From Polytrichum commune (taxonomy: Eukaryota; Streptophyta; Polytrichopsida; Polytrichales; Polytrichaceae), in contig OX485809.1 of assembly GCA_950295325.1 (NCBI GenBank), positions 37,391,081 through 37,455,080 of the forward strand: 64,000 bases of DNA, written 5' to 3'. The notes under the pieces were generated by a model. That model saw only the letters and a program-made list of their open reading frames with translations. It was not told the DNA's origin and did not search any database. The position numbers and the translations under genes are program-made. Within the stretch, counting starts at the first letter, position 1, and the number at the start of each line of letters is the position of its first letter. Positions 49,604-60,700 of this stretch are shown one piece after another.

Positions 49604-50874
49604 TCACCCACAATGGGAACACTTCAACTGTTTGGGTAACTGATTACTCATCGTCCCCTTCGCCGAGCCCTTAGCGGGAACAAATGGTTTCCGCTTCGGA
49701 GTAGTGACGGTCTGGGCTTGCCTTTGCTTCGAATGACAGTCCTTCTTAGCGTGGCCGGCTTGCCCACAAGACCAACAATACATGGTCTTGTCTACCTCGG
49801 CCTCCGCCAATCCCGCAGCCGCAACCGGAACTCTTCGGGATTTGATAGAATCTACTAGCAGGGACACCAAATCAGTGGCATCGTGCTGACACAATGCACG
49901 ATCACACTGCTCCACAATGGCGAATGCCTCTGCGAGTGTCGCCCGACCACCATAATCCATGATGATCCTGGGCAACGCCAAGTCAAGGAGGCGTTTGTCA
50001 ATCTTGGACAAAAACACCTTCACCAATTGATTTTCTGTAAACACACCTCCAGATTCTCTGGCAAACCTCGCCAACCTCGTATACATGGTACGAGATGTAT
50101 TATCCTTCTCCCGTCTAAAATCTTGTATCCGCTGCATCTGGTCCCGACGGAAACCTCCGTACTCCTCATGTAGATGCAGCTCAAATGCCCGCAACGGCTC
50201 AAAAACTGGTGGAGCCCCCAAAGAGGCTAAAGCCGCCTGGGTAGCCTGGGCATAACGGGAGAGTGGAAGAATGGGCTCGACGTACTCGCCACAGCGGGAG
50301 CAGAACCCTTATCCTTGGGTTCACCATGAGAAGCTCCGTCCACGTCCACCACAAATACTCCCTCCGGCACCTCCGATTTAACCTCAGGGATGGCCATGAA
50401 ACTGGAAGCTGCGCCTTCCTTCAATGCGGATACCAACTCAACCCGAGTCTCCCAGTACCGCTCCACCTGGCGCAGTTCCATCCAATGAGCCTCCGTCCAC
50501 TGCTCATAAGTTTGGAGAGCTTCATGCTCCAAATGCTGAGGCAGAAGCTCGAACGCATACCAATCGTTAAAATTGGTATTGCGTTGGCGTTTCTCTCGCA
50601 TCCACGTACGAAACCGGATTTTCCAGTCTTGCAGAGAAATGGTCCATGCTCGACCGGAAAACCGGTCCCGTATCCCTCCCCTAGTCTCCTCCTCCATATC
50701 GTCAAAGGTTCCCACCCACAGGATGTGAGACCAAGTGATAGTCCCCCACGCCGAAGTGGGCTGAAAAGCCTCGTTGGGTGTTATTACTGGTTCAACGTCC
50801 GAGAGGTCCGAGGGATGACCTTCCGATGCTCCTGGGGATGGAGAACGATTGTGTTGAGTACGAGTTGTAACCAT
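49604..50874 (-). pseudogene. gag (retrotransposon)
   Basis: Two open frames joined by a frameshift near 50225-50290. The first begins at 50874 (MVTTRTQHNRSPSPG), directly after the leader. The second holds a capsid-like helical part (LHEEYGGFRRDQMQRIQDFR) and a CCHC zinc knuckle, CWSCGQAGHAKKDC, near 49740-49785. Overall length and the late basic/knuckle region fit a gypsy Gag. Confidence 0.85.
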
Positions 50875-51544
50875 AAACCCACAATGGGATGGTCACCAAA
50901 TCAACAACCCAAATGAATTAGTATCCAGGTACAAAGAGAAAAAAGGTCAAAGGCAACCTGCACCTTCCTTGGATGTGGTAGCTGTTTCTCGGGCTCCGTC
51001 TTCAGAATTGAACCTTAGCTCAAGCCTTGCTGGCCTGGCAGCCGCAGGCAGCAGTCTTGATGGCAGTTGGAGGCAACAGTCTTGATGGCAGCCACATGCA
51101 CAGTTGGTGGCAGCTGCCGCGGACAGCCGCCGGTAGCTGTGGACAGACGCGGATAGTTGCAGACCAGGGGGCCAGCAGCGGAGGGAGGCAGGCTGCCTCC
51201 CTCTTCTTCCTTTTTTTTTGACTTGTTTCACAAAAAAATTGTGTTTGATTCACAAATTCTTGCATTTAGAATCATAAATCCGCTTCCAAAGCTCAATGTC
51301 AAGCATTCAAGCTTGAATGTGAGCCAAATAACATGAAATTCCGTGGAAAATGCAACACCTTATCATCACAATTCACCTTGAAGTGACATTCACAAGCAAA
51401 CATTCTTCATGTTGCTTCGCAAATTCGCGGTGTTCTCGTTCCGGAACTTCATAACTTCGTCACTCTTTGTCTTCACGCCTTTCCTTGCGCATACATCTCA
51501 AGAATGAAGAAGAAAACATAACAAAATGAAGCATTTTTGCCAAG
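50875..51544 (-). other. Retrotransposon 5' leader with primer-binding-like site and GC-rich patch
   Basis: On the minus strand, two bases after the LTR end, TGGCAAAAATGC (51542-51531) has the TGG start expected of a tRNA primer-binding site; the tRNA was not identified. About 51020-51190 is markedly GC-rich, with repeated GGCAGC/TGGCAG-type words, unlike the AT-rich LTR and flanks. No conserved ORF lies before gag. Confidence 0.6.
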
Positions 51545-51878
51545 TGAGAAGGAAAAGAGTAGAACACTCATAAGAGCTCTAATTTCTCTCCAAATGCACA
51601 CAACTAGTCAAGCTATCTCTCACTCCACCAAGGGAGAATCCAAGAGTGTAAGTAGGGGAAGAAGAACTCAAGATTTATTGTAAAATCATGCAATCTACAC
51701 CTCACACAAGCTCTCTCCACACACTAACTCACAAGACTTGACTTGGCAAAAATGCCAAGCCAAGGAGGAGGCTCCTCACTTAGGAGCCTTCTTCTCCACA
51801 TCTAGATTCATCCATCCAAATCTAGATGGATGAAATCCAACGGATAAGGTGCGGCCGTCGACGCCGCATACCGTGACA
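51545..51878 (-). repeat. Partial 5' LTR of the retrotransposon (segment B only)
   Basis: It matches the 333-bp segment B of the 3' LTR from 51546 to 51878. On the minus strand it starts TGTCACGGTATG and ends CCTTCTCA. The 106-bp segment A and GC that should precede it are absent. Instead the element ends at 51878 with GACA and is followed by the TGTT duplication. Confidence 0.85.
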
Positions 51879-51882
51879 TGTT

Positions 51883-53500
51883 TGCATGCGTATGGCTGGA
51901 GTTCATTGGTGGGTTATTTAATGTCAAAACATGTGACATATGGGAGGGAAGTGTGAAAGAAAAGGAGGATTCATTTGAACACATATGTTCCCTAAGGTTT
52001 GGGGATATAAGAAAAGGAGTGACATTATGGAGGGTAGGGTGTATTTAGTATTTTCACCTTTCCTACCCTAGTTTGCCCTCCCCCTCAGTAGGTGTTGTCA
52101 CACTTCCCAAGAACTAGGTAAACATTCACAAAAACATGCCGATGAGAGGGTGAACAGGGGTGAACTTGGGGAGCCAAAGGTTGAAATTTTTTTGTTGTAG
52201 AGCTTGGGAATTCATGTATTCAGTCAAATGGAGCTCTAAATCAAGGTCAACGACATCAAATTTGTTTAGTGAGTTTAACTTGGGATGAAACCACAAGGAA
52301 CCTATGGGAGTGGGTTTTATTATTCCCACTTGGTAGGTGTTGAGAAACGAAATCTCCAAGAACTCAAGAGAGTGAAAGTGAGAAAAATCGTAAGAAAAGA
52401 TTTGTAACTAATATTGGAGTAATCCGCAAAACTTCAATTGTGAAGTACCTAATGAAACCATGTCTATCATGGAAGGTAGAAGCATACAATTGCGTGAGTG
52501 GCCCACTTTTGGCACTTACTTTTGGTCTTCTAAATTGATGGTAAATATTCTTGAATCAGTTGTTAGCAACCCACTACATTTTTCTTTTAGTTTTGTTGGA
52601 ATTCATGATGTGTGAAAAGTGACTCCATTACCACATTGATTACCCCAATTAGTGTGTGTTATTATTTTGTGTTACATTGTGCAACAACATCTTACTCAGG
52701 TGTTCATTCTCTACTAATTAAAGTCAAATAGGTTGTTTGGACATTATAGAACATTAATGACTTTTCTTGGTAAAATACCACATTATCAATAAATAATGAT
52801 AGCGGTGCGTAACTTTGAATAATAGCATGCACTTATTTGGATATCAATGTCGCCGCCATATTGCTGACAATCTAATCTAGACAAATTGATACTATGCAAT
52901 TCAATAATTTTTATGATACAACTCTAAATATGTTTGATATGTTTAAATATGATTGTAACCTTGATATATGGTGGGCTAGAAATCTATTACTTGCCATGCG
53001 GGCAAGTAGTGCAAAGCAGGTGGTTGGATTGAATTAATATATTTAACTTGGAGTATTGTGTTCATGACCACCCAATCCATTCACACCCAACTTTATTAAA
53101 TTTTCATAATCAATATACCAGGCAATACGTGTCAAATTCCATACAACGTCGGAGACTTTGAGCAATTGCATGTATGTATTATGAACTCAACTCCATTACA
53201 ACTATAGGACAAGAAGACACAATGTGACGGTAATAAGTACAAGTGAGTACGGTGAGAAGAATCACTTTATGCAAAAGTTGGGGTCACATGCCTATTTATG
53301 AAGAGCTTGGAGTTGCATCATCACACCTAAATATGCCCCCTATCCAACTATATTTAGGAGCATATGAGGACCTTTGTTATATTTAACCCTAGGGGTGCAT
53401 CTTTCATAACACGTATGAGTATATGTGAGTGCATAAAAGAATTGTTGATGTGAACTTTTCCGTACTATGTGTACACATGCTACACAAATTATCATTTGTA
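51883..53500. other. Intergenic DNA right of the retrotransposon
   Basis: AT-rich, no gene recognised. About 52665-52850 is the right-hand copy of the diverged repeat also seen at 42800-42985. Short open frames (up to 77 codons) look random. Confidence 0.5.
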
Positions 53501-53549
53501 GTTCTATACATGAATGAAGGATGTCTAGAAAATATACAACATTTGTTCT

Positions 53550-54250
53550 TGCATGTTAGGGTCACTTATTGAAGTATGAAGGAGCTGATTTATTTGGAAG
53601 TGTGGAGGAGGATGAGGGGTGTTATTATGATCACACATTGATTGATGGTTCTAGTGCACAAGGTGGTGACGAGGAAAATTGTAGTGTTGGAGAAGATAAT
53701 TTAAACATGTGCGAGGATATTATCATAGAGACGGAATTTATGTAGTCACAAGTTGAAAATGATGTACATGAAGATGTGGAGTTGCAAATTGAGCTTCAAA
53801 CATGCCTTGGATGTTCTAATTGATGAACATGATAATGTTGAAATGCCCTCGCAATCTAATTTAAGGTCCATTGTGGCTTATGTAGAGGTAGGGGAGTCTA
53901 GAATTTTCAAGAATGCATTTATTAGTCAATTGAATTGCAATCCAACTTTATTGACTCGGATTAAGGTTGGCATATTGTATATGAAACTTTAACTCCTTAC
54001 CATAGCAAATCGTGATACTATGTTAAATCTTGGTTGTGATTGTGGAATGTTTTTAGAACAAACCTGAAGCTAGAACTGTCAAAAATGTTGTAGACCAAAA
54101 AAATTAGCTCCAAACGAAGTGAGGCTTGGTTTGTTGGGAGGGTTTATAGGAAATTTGGTAATCGTTGGGTGGAGTTTAGGGGTCCAATTGACTTGCTGTG
54201 TCATCCATTAAGCATGGAGATAGATTTATGTTGGTATGAAAAAGGAACCA
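53550..54250 (+). pseudogene. Decayed coding relic, possibly from a transposon
   Basis: Coding-like sequence interrupted by stops and shifts. An acidic stretch (GGDEENCSVGEDN) precedes SRIFKNAFISQLNCNPTLLT (about 53900-53955) and, further on in another frame, AWFVGRVYRKFGNRWVEFRG followed by PIDLL (about 54125-54195). These blocks look like parts of one protein with a basic, aromatic C-terminal half. I do not recognise the family. Association with repeats suggests a transposable element. Confidence 0.35.
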
Positions 54251-54565
54251 ACAATAAACGGTCTCACGTCTTACATATCATTTGGTGGTAGATTTAGAAA
54301 CAATAATTGTAATAGCTTTTATGACATATACTGTAGACCTATATGCTTGTGAGTTACATACAAGGGATGAAAAAGTCTTTATCAACTTAATTAATGGATC
54401 CTAGGGTTTTGACATTATACATATGATAGGGGTTCATTATTATTCAAAAGTATGTTTGTATGCTTAAGTTGACGACTATATACAAGTATAATAATTTTCA
54501 CGCATACATATTGTCACTTTTATTTTATCACTGAAATTGGATGTGTATCACTTGATTTTACCAAC

Positions 54566-54566
<1 letters not shown>

Positions 54567-54603
<37 letters not shown>

Positions 54604-54627
54604 AACAACAACAACAACAACAACAAC
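54567..54627. repeat. Poly-A run followed by CAA/ACA trinucleotide repeat
   Basis: About 36 A residues run directly into about eight ACA units. It may be the tail of a retroposed sequence (polarity plus strand) or a simple microsatellite. No reverse-transcriptase coding sequence lies upstream. Confidence 0.7.
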
Positions 54628-55316
54628 TTGTAGACAGAGGGTTTCTAGAATATGTTGCGAATGCACGTGGTTCTTGGTTTTTAATGAAAGGTCCCTTGGG
54701 TATTCACCATTTTCAACATAAATCATGTCTCAATGTGAGCACCTAGAAAAGTTAGGAGACAAAGTGAGTTAAACCATAGGATCCACTTAATTCCTAGGAG
54801 GAATGTGTTAAAGAACATGTAGGGTTAACATAGCACCCCTTATGAATAAATAAAGGGCTTGTATAATAACCCAAATTTGTACTCAACACCTACCATAGTG
54901 TGGGCACTAATAATATAGAACTTTTAAAAGAAAGTTTAAATTATATGTAGGATCGAACTGATCATAGTCTACTTGAACTTGGATGAGAATTTGTCGATGT
55001 GTGGGATGTGGGATGAAGTTCGGATGATGGGTGTATCATAATGCTCCATATATTGACACATGGTACAATGCAAGGGTGTGGGTTGACTTCTTTGGTGATT
55101 TGCATTAATGACAAAATTCATGATATAAAGGAGAAAAAAATGACAATAAGGAGTGAGATTTGAACTACAAACATCCATTCCCTAGGGTTTCGGGATATTA
55201 GAGAGTGAGTGACATTATGGAAGTTGATATTATGGAGTTTAGGGTGTACCTTGAAATTAAGGGTAGTTTCAGAGGAGCTCTAAAGTAATGCATACACTGT
55301 ATGGGATTTCTCAACC

Positions 55317-55450
55317 AGTTACTTTCTCAAACTCAACCGGCTCATCTGTAACTTCCTGGCTGGCTCTTCCCGGGTCGACTCTCCCCATTTGTAGATTTGT
55401 TGTCGTATGTGATCCAATGTCCGGGGAGAACCGGTATTTAGTGTAATGGC
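55317..55450. repeat. Dispersed repeat Y, copy 2 (CCGGTT-rich region)
   Basis: TTTCTCAAACTCAACCGGCT followed by CATCTGTAACTTCC matches 61.18 and 11.54 kb. The following kilobase (to about 56.4 kb) is scattered with CCGGTT/AACCGG words, which suggests an unidentified element of about 1 kb. Confidence 0.4.
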
Positions 55451-55758
55451 AGCCGGTTGGTTTTGTGAAAAGTCCGGTTGAATTGGGAAAGTGGAGGATG
55501 TGAAACCGGTGCTTTTAAAAATAAAAAAACGGATTTCAACTGGCAACCATCTTGAAGAGGAGGGCTTTTACCGAGATGAATTGTGAAATAGGCAGATTTC
55601 ATCCGGTTTGATTCCATCTAGGGCCGGATATCATCTGGTTTTAGGGTTTAGGTTATGTGTCTGTTGTAGGCTTGTAGCGATTTGGTGAATGGCAGATAGG
55701 CGAAGCTTTTGCTTCATTATTGCATTTCATTGTTGATGGCTAGCGTTTAGAATGTATT

Positions 55759-55959
55759 ATGAGTGTGTCTATGAAAGACATTTGTGGTGATCTTTATAAC
55801 GTACTTATGGAAGCCATAGCTTTATGGAGGAACTCTACAAAGTTTAGATGGTTGTTTTCACATCCACAAAGATACCTTTCAAGGCGTTTTCCTTTTGAAG
55901 GTGAAGATGATACTGCTGATTTGACTCTAACAGTTGATGAATTTAATTTTTGTATATAG
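55759..55959 (+). other. Small open frame, 66 codons, unrecognised
   Basis: It begins MSVSMKDICGDLYNVLMEAI and contains RWLFSHPQRYLSRRFPFEGE, then an acidic end. The composition is protein-like and the frame is preceded by CCGGTT-rich repeat sequence. No family assigned. It may be a fragment of a transposon gene or chance. Confidence 0.2.
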
Positions 55960-56593
55960 TATGGTATGTTAGGTTACTCTTTTATCATGTTGTGGCCTCA
56001 AATTTAATATGAGGTTTTAAGACCTAGGTATGATAGAAGAGTAAATTCATGGCCATCAACCGGTTAATGGGTTATTTTAGGTTCAACTCCTGCTATGGAT
56101 AAATTATTGATCATTGTTGTTGGATGTTGATATCATTACATATTATTGTTGTATGTTGATATGTTCTTTGGTCGTTGTTGTTGAATGGTGTGAGTTGTTT
56201 TTGCTACATTGGAAAACTGGCTTACTTATCAATGCCCAAGTTTTTTGCCGGTTGCCATCGCAATGAAGAGGAAATTAGCCGGCACTTGAAAAAAATTATA
56301 GGGTATTGGCCGGTCCAAATTAATGGCAACAAGTTTCCAACCGGTCAAATCCTGAAAAAACCGGTAGAAGTTGTGAAGGGGCGGAATTTAGCTGGTCGAG
56401 CTCAAAAATCTCTCGAACCCTGATATGATGAGCACTTTCCATCGTGTCCCATGCATTACTTCAGCAACATGTCATATTTGGACAAGCAATAATAAGCACA
56501 CACTCCCATACAGATTTACACCATATTCTGTTGGAGAAGGCACAGCCTATAAAAGTCTGTGCATATTCCTTTAACATAACACAATCAGGAAAG

Positions 56594-56595
<2 letters not shown>

Positions 56596-56626
<31 letters not shown>
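56596..56626. repeat. TA microsatellite
   Basis: About 15 consecutive TA units. Flanking sequence is AT-rich and not otherwise informative. Confidence 0.75.
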
Positions 56627-56629
<3 letters not shown>

Positions 56630-57057
56630 TGTGTTATTTTTACTATAAATCATATATATATATGAGGTTAGTTACCCAAGGACCTACTCGACCACTTTCT
56701 CTATACAAGCTTTATTGTCAATTTGTCACCACCTATTCTATGTCATATGCATGATCAACGTCCTTAAGTTTCACTTGTAGCTGGGATAAACATAATGTTA
56801 CTTAGTTGAGTGACCAGGTTAGATGGGGTTGAGAATATGTGATGTAAGATGTTAGAATTATACCTTGTGGATGTTTCTCGAAGTAGATGCAACTTGATAA
56901 ACTGCGAGTATTTGGGCAAAGCACACCGGCATATGCCAAGTCCCTGACTTCTACCGAAAGGAGGCCATGCAAGGACATGATCTAAAAGTATTAGGACGGG
57001 CAACAAATGAGTTGGTGGATGGATGTGTATGGATGTAGAGTGGGGTGGAGAACGGGT

Positions 57058-57147
57058 TCTAGGGTGCTTAAGCGGGAACATAGTTCCCAATGGGGTTTAG
57101 GAACCATGAACATAGTTCCCAATGAACTATGTTCCCGCTTGAGCACC
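57058..57147. repeat. Inverted repeat (hairpin) with 25-bp arms
   Basis: GGGTGCTTAAGCGGGAACAT and the following AGTTC (about 57062-57086) are matched, inverted, by GAACTATGTTCCCGCTTGAG and the following CACCC (about 57123-57147) with one mismatch. The loop repeats the arm word GAACATAGTTCCCAATG in direct orientation. It could be a fold-back terminus or a regulatory hairpin. Confidence 0.7.
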
Positions 57148-57149
57148 CC

Positions 57150-57205
57150 CGGAGTGCACTCTCTGACCCACGGAGTGCACTCTCTGACCCAGGGAGTGCA
57201 CTGTT
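57150..57205. repeat. Short tandem repeat, unit about 21 bp, 2.5 copies
   Basis: The unit GGAGTGCACTCTCTGACCCA occurs twice, followed by a partial GGGAGTGCACTG. An inverted AGTGCACTCCCTGAG lies near 57669-57683. The core GAGTGCACTC is itself palindromic. Confidence 0.7.
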
Positions 57206-57753
57206 CAAGTACTGTATTTATACACGTGGGTGCACAAAAGGGGTATTATTTAAAACAAGCATGTACAAAATGTACGTACAAGAGACATATTGCTATTAAG
57301 CAAGAAGTAGATATACATGAGGCTATAGAAAAATATATGTAAAGTACGCATTTACGCGTTTACGCGTTCAAGTCAGACCTGGACCAAGAATCATGTGTTT
57401 TTTCATCCACTAAGTAACGACTTTATAACTAAAAATCCATGATTTGATATTATACATATAATAGGGCCATATTTTTGCATTTCCAAACATTTGTACACAT
57501 GTTATATACAATTTCTGTATTTGTTTTTGGACCCTTGTGTATGTATGGAAATGTATTTTGAAGCAATGAGATTTGTAAGTATATTGCTTGATTTTAGCAA
57601 AAATAAAATGTATACATGGGTATTTTAATAAGGGGCATGCACGCACGTGATGCTTGGTTTTAATGAATAGTGCACTCCCTGAGCTCTTTGACCTTGAATG
57701 AATTTTGAGGGTGAAATTTGCATTTACCATTACCAACTTTCCATCTTGTATGC

Positions 57754-57781
57754 CCACCCTAAAACCCTAAACCCTAAACCC
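57754..57781. repeat. Telomere-like CCCTAAA repeats (interstitial)
   Basis: CCCTAAAACCCTAAACCCTA and the following AACCC are about three and a half plant-type telomeric units. No gene start could be assigned next to it, so it may be an interstitial telomeric tract or an orphan telo-box. Confidence 0.7.
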
Positions 57782-57799
57782 AATGTGAAGGCACCCACC

Positions 57800-60700
57800 C
57801 TTGTCATGAATTTCCAATGCAAATCCAGAACGAGAGAGAGAGAGTTGAACCACCCAAAATGTGGAATTGTGTGGGAATTGTGCGCCTTAATTCCGATGGA
57901 TTTGCTGCAGCCCAAAGGTTAAGTTACTTGCCGAAACTGCAAGGCCATCACCAAGTTGCGACCTTCCTGGTTCCAAGTTTGTGACCTGCCTGACTTGCCA
58001 GTTACTAAGCCTGGTCTACATGTCATGGGTGCCCGGGAACAAACCCTAGGGCTTGCCCATGGAGGCTTGGTAATGTGGCTACAAGTGTAGACTACCCGTC
58101 CCACTGGTGGCCTAACCTAATGGGCCCAAGGGTGGAAAAAACTCAACTTCTTCTGGCCGATGCATTGGGTTCTTGGTTTTAATGCAAAAAATCTAATTTT
58201 TGTAAATAAAATCATGGTTTTATTTGAACACTTGGCAGGCGGCACCATTATTGGTGAACATTGGGTCCTTTGTCTAATAATCTCAACTCATTTGCAACAA
58301 AAGCAAATAAAAGCTGATTTTGTTGGATCTCACATGATTGTGTTTTTTTTTAAAAGTATGAAGAACCCAATTGTAAATAACCGCGTGGTGCCAGCCTTGA
58401 GCGCGCCATATTTGGCCATTGGTTGGGGATTGCTTTGCCTTCACTAATTAGTCTATCTTAGTTGTCACAAAGTAAATTTGAATGGAATGGTTGATAGCAG
58501 TTGATTAATATTATGAAAGTGAATTGAATGTGGTGTGTTCTTAACAAATGTGAGTTAAAATGTTGAAGTTCACATACTAGGTTGTCAATTTTGTCAAAAT
58601 TCAATATTTGATGACAAAACTGGTTCCAGGTAGCAGCGTGGTAAGTACTGAACTGGTGTGTAGGGTTAGGGCTAGGGAAATTTTTGTGGTGTCTATGTAA
58701 ACTCGTCCATTAGGAAGGTGAAAAGAAATTAAATTTGAATAGCATGAATATAACTAATTCAGATAATTTGAGGTTGTAAATGACATCAAAAATCCCAATT
58801 TAGTCTTGGAGGGTCTAGTTGGTATGAATCAACCAATACCATGTCAAGGACTTGATATGACTAGTGCCCCTTCATGCGCGATGAATGAGTTACATAGACG
58901 GCTTGAATTCCAAGGTAGAGGTTAGGCTATTCAATTTTCTCTTCTCCATCGCCCATGGGTCACTTCTGTTGGGGTAACTTACTCACACAAGTAGAGAAGG
59001 TAGCTGGTTTAAATGTCGTTTGTACACATATCTCAAACAAGTGCAAGATCTAAGGGGTTGTTTTACATCATGGACCATGAAGTGGTCCATTGTTCCTCTA
59101 AAATATGTGATTGGCTGTTGAACTTGTACTGGGACCACTTTGCTTTACATCAAGAAATTTTTGTTAAGAGTGACCATGGAACTTGAGGTCCCCAAAAGGC
59201 CCATTCTAGATGGTTTTCTAATCATCTTGCTCCCATCAGTGTTCACAAGATGGAGCTTTGACAACTGGTGGATAACCAAGTAATAACCTCATAAAATGTA
59301 CCCACCAAAATCACCTTCAAAATGCACTTCAAGAAAAGGTCCTTTGGAATGGGAGGCATGATGGAGCCCATGTTGATATCACTTTGGTGGGTGTTGAGAG
59401 CTTCAATAAAGATGAGGATGTGGCCAAAAGAAAAAATGATTCGAAGAACTATCCGCCCACTAATCTAATGGATGCAGCTGCCCACAAGTCAACCATGCCG
59501 TCATGACACATGTGCAGAACATAGGGGTGAGTAAAATCATCCAACAAATGAATCATTGTTGAAAAGTTTGGCCACCTCATAATCACTCCATGCTGCATTG
59601 TGCATACATACATCCACAATGGGACCGGCTTGTAAAACAATCAAGAACACATAATACTGGTGCTTGCACAAGGCTGGCACTAATAGGGCAAGGCATCATT
59701 GTATTGACTATGTGCACCCTCAGGCAGGCTTGGTTAAGCCAGTTTGCAACATTTTAATCATGTTTAATTACTCCCTAGATATGTTTATGGTTGCTAGAGC
59801 CTATAGAAAGAGAATTTATTTTCCTAAACCCTGAAAAAAAAAAAAAACAGAATTTATGCAAATGACAAATACTACGAGCACTTCAAAGAAACTGTGAGCA
59901 AATATTGATCCCCCCGGCCATAAGGTTAAGATATCTGAAGCCCTTGTCATTTCATACAACATAGTCTATAGTATCACAGTCTTTTATTTTTGGGCAGAAT
60001 TTTGTTCATCACATTTTGTTTTATATCATATTATATTATGGTATTATGTTCACTTCTTGTCAAATTGACACTAAATCGTTTTGTCAAGATAAATAATTTT
60101 ATGAAATGAATATTCATGGGATGATGTTTAGCGTAGCACATTAGAGTTCTTAAGGTGAAGGTTTTGTGTTCTAGTGAAAGGAAGAGATTATTGAGCATAC
60201 TAATGCCAAGAGTCATGTCAATGAGTCACAATAATTTCAATAATGGTAACCAACTCCTTCACCATTTGTAATTTAGGCATAGACCTCTTTACATCAATAA
60301 GTAAACTCATGCCAAGATGTTATTCGACATGCTAAACAAATGCATTAGACTCCACCAATGGTAGCCGACCATCCAAATGACGTGGTGAAGGCAACCCACC
60401 ACAATGCCAATTGGTAGTTACACGCATGGTTGCCAACCAAGTGACATGTAATTGGTAACCAACCATAACAAATTGCCCCTCCCTCCCCCCCGGCAAAGGA
60501 AATGATATGGCAATTGTCACCAACCCACTTATCTGGTAGCTTCAAAGTGGAGGTTTTTGGGGGGAAATCGTGCATGTGCATGCAACATGCTTGGGAGCAG
60601 TCAACTACTAGTCGTAGCAGGTTGGTATGTGCCCCAAAAAGTGGTCCCTTACCCCCCCCCCCTAAAAATGAATGCATCCTTGTCCAAATAAAAAAAGGTG

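Larger units (their letters stand above)
43237..51878 (-). mobile_element. Ty3/gypsy LTR retrotransposon encoding a DNA methyltransferase and a PHD finger (decayed)
   Basis: An 8,642-bp insertion read on the minus strand. Order: partial 5' LTR, primer-binding-like site, leader, gag with CCHC knuckle, DSG protease, DNMT3-like cytosine-5 methyltransferase, RT (YIDD), RNase H, integrase, PHD finger, polypurine tract, 3' LTR. TGTT lies on both sides (43233-43236 and 51879-51882), and the ends are TG...CA. RT before integrase defines Ty3/gypsy. Six in-frame stops, at least two frameshifts and a deletion show that the copy is dead. From 47697 down to 44068 everything is one reading frame, so methyltransferase, RT, integrase and PHD were one polyprotein. 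The usual C-terminal chromodomain position is taken by the PHD finger. Confidence 0.93.

Noticed and set aside
50263-50916. 217-codon plus-strand frame
   Set aside because: It is the antisense shadow of the retrotransposon gag, which has the conserved protein features on the minus strand.
59051-59640. Possible Tourist-like MITE (TTGTTTTACA at the left, TGTAAAACAA at the right)
   Set aside because: Only about ten bases of convincing inverted match and no target-site duplication. Insufficient to list as an element.
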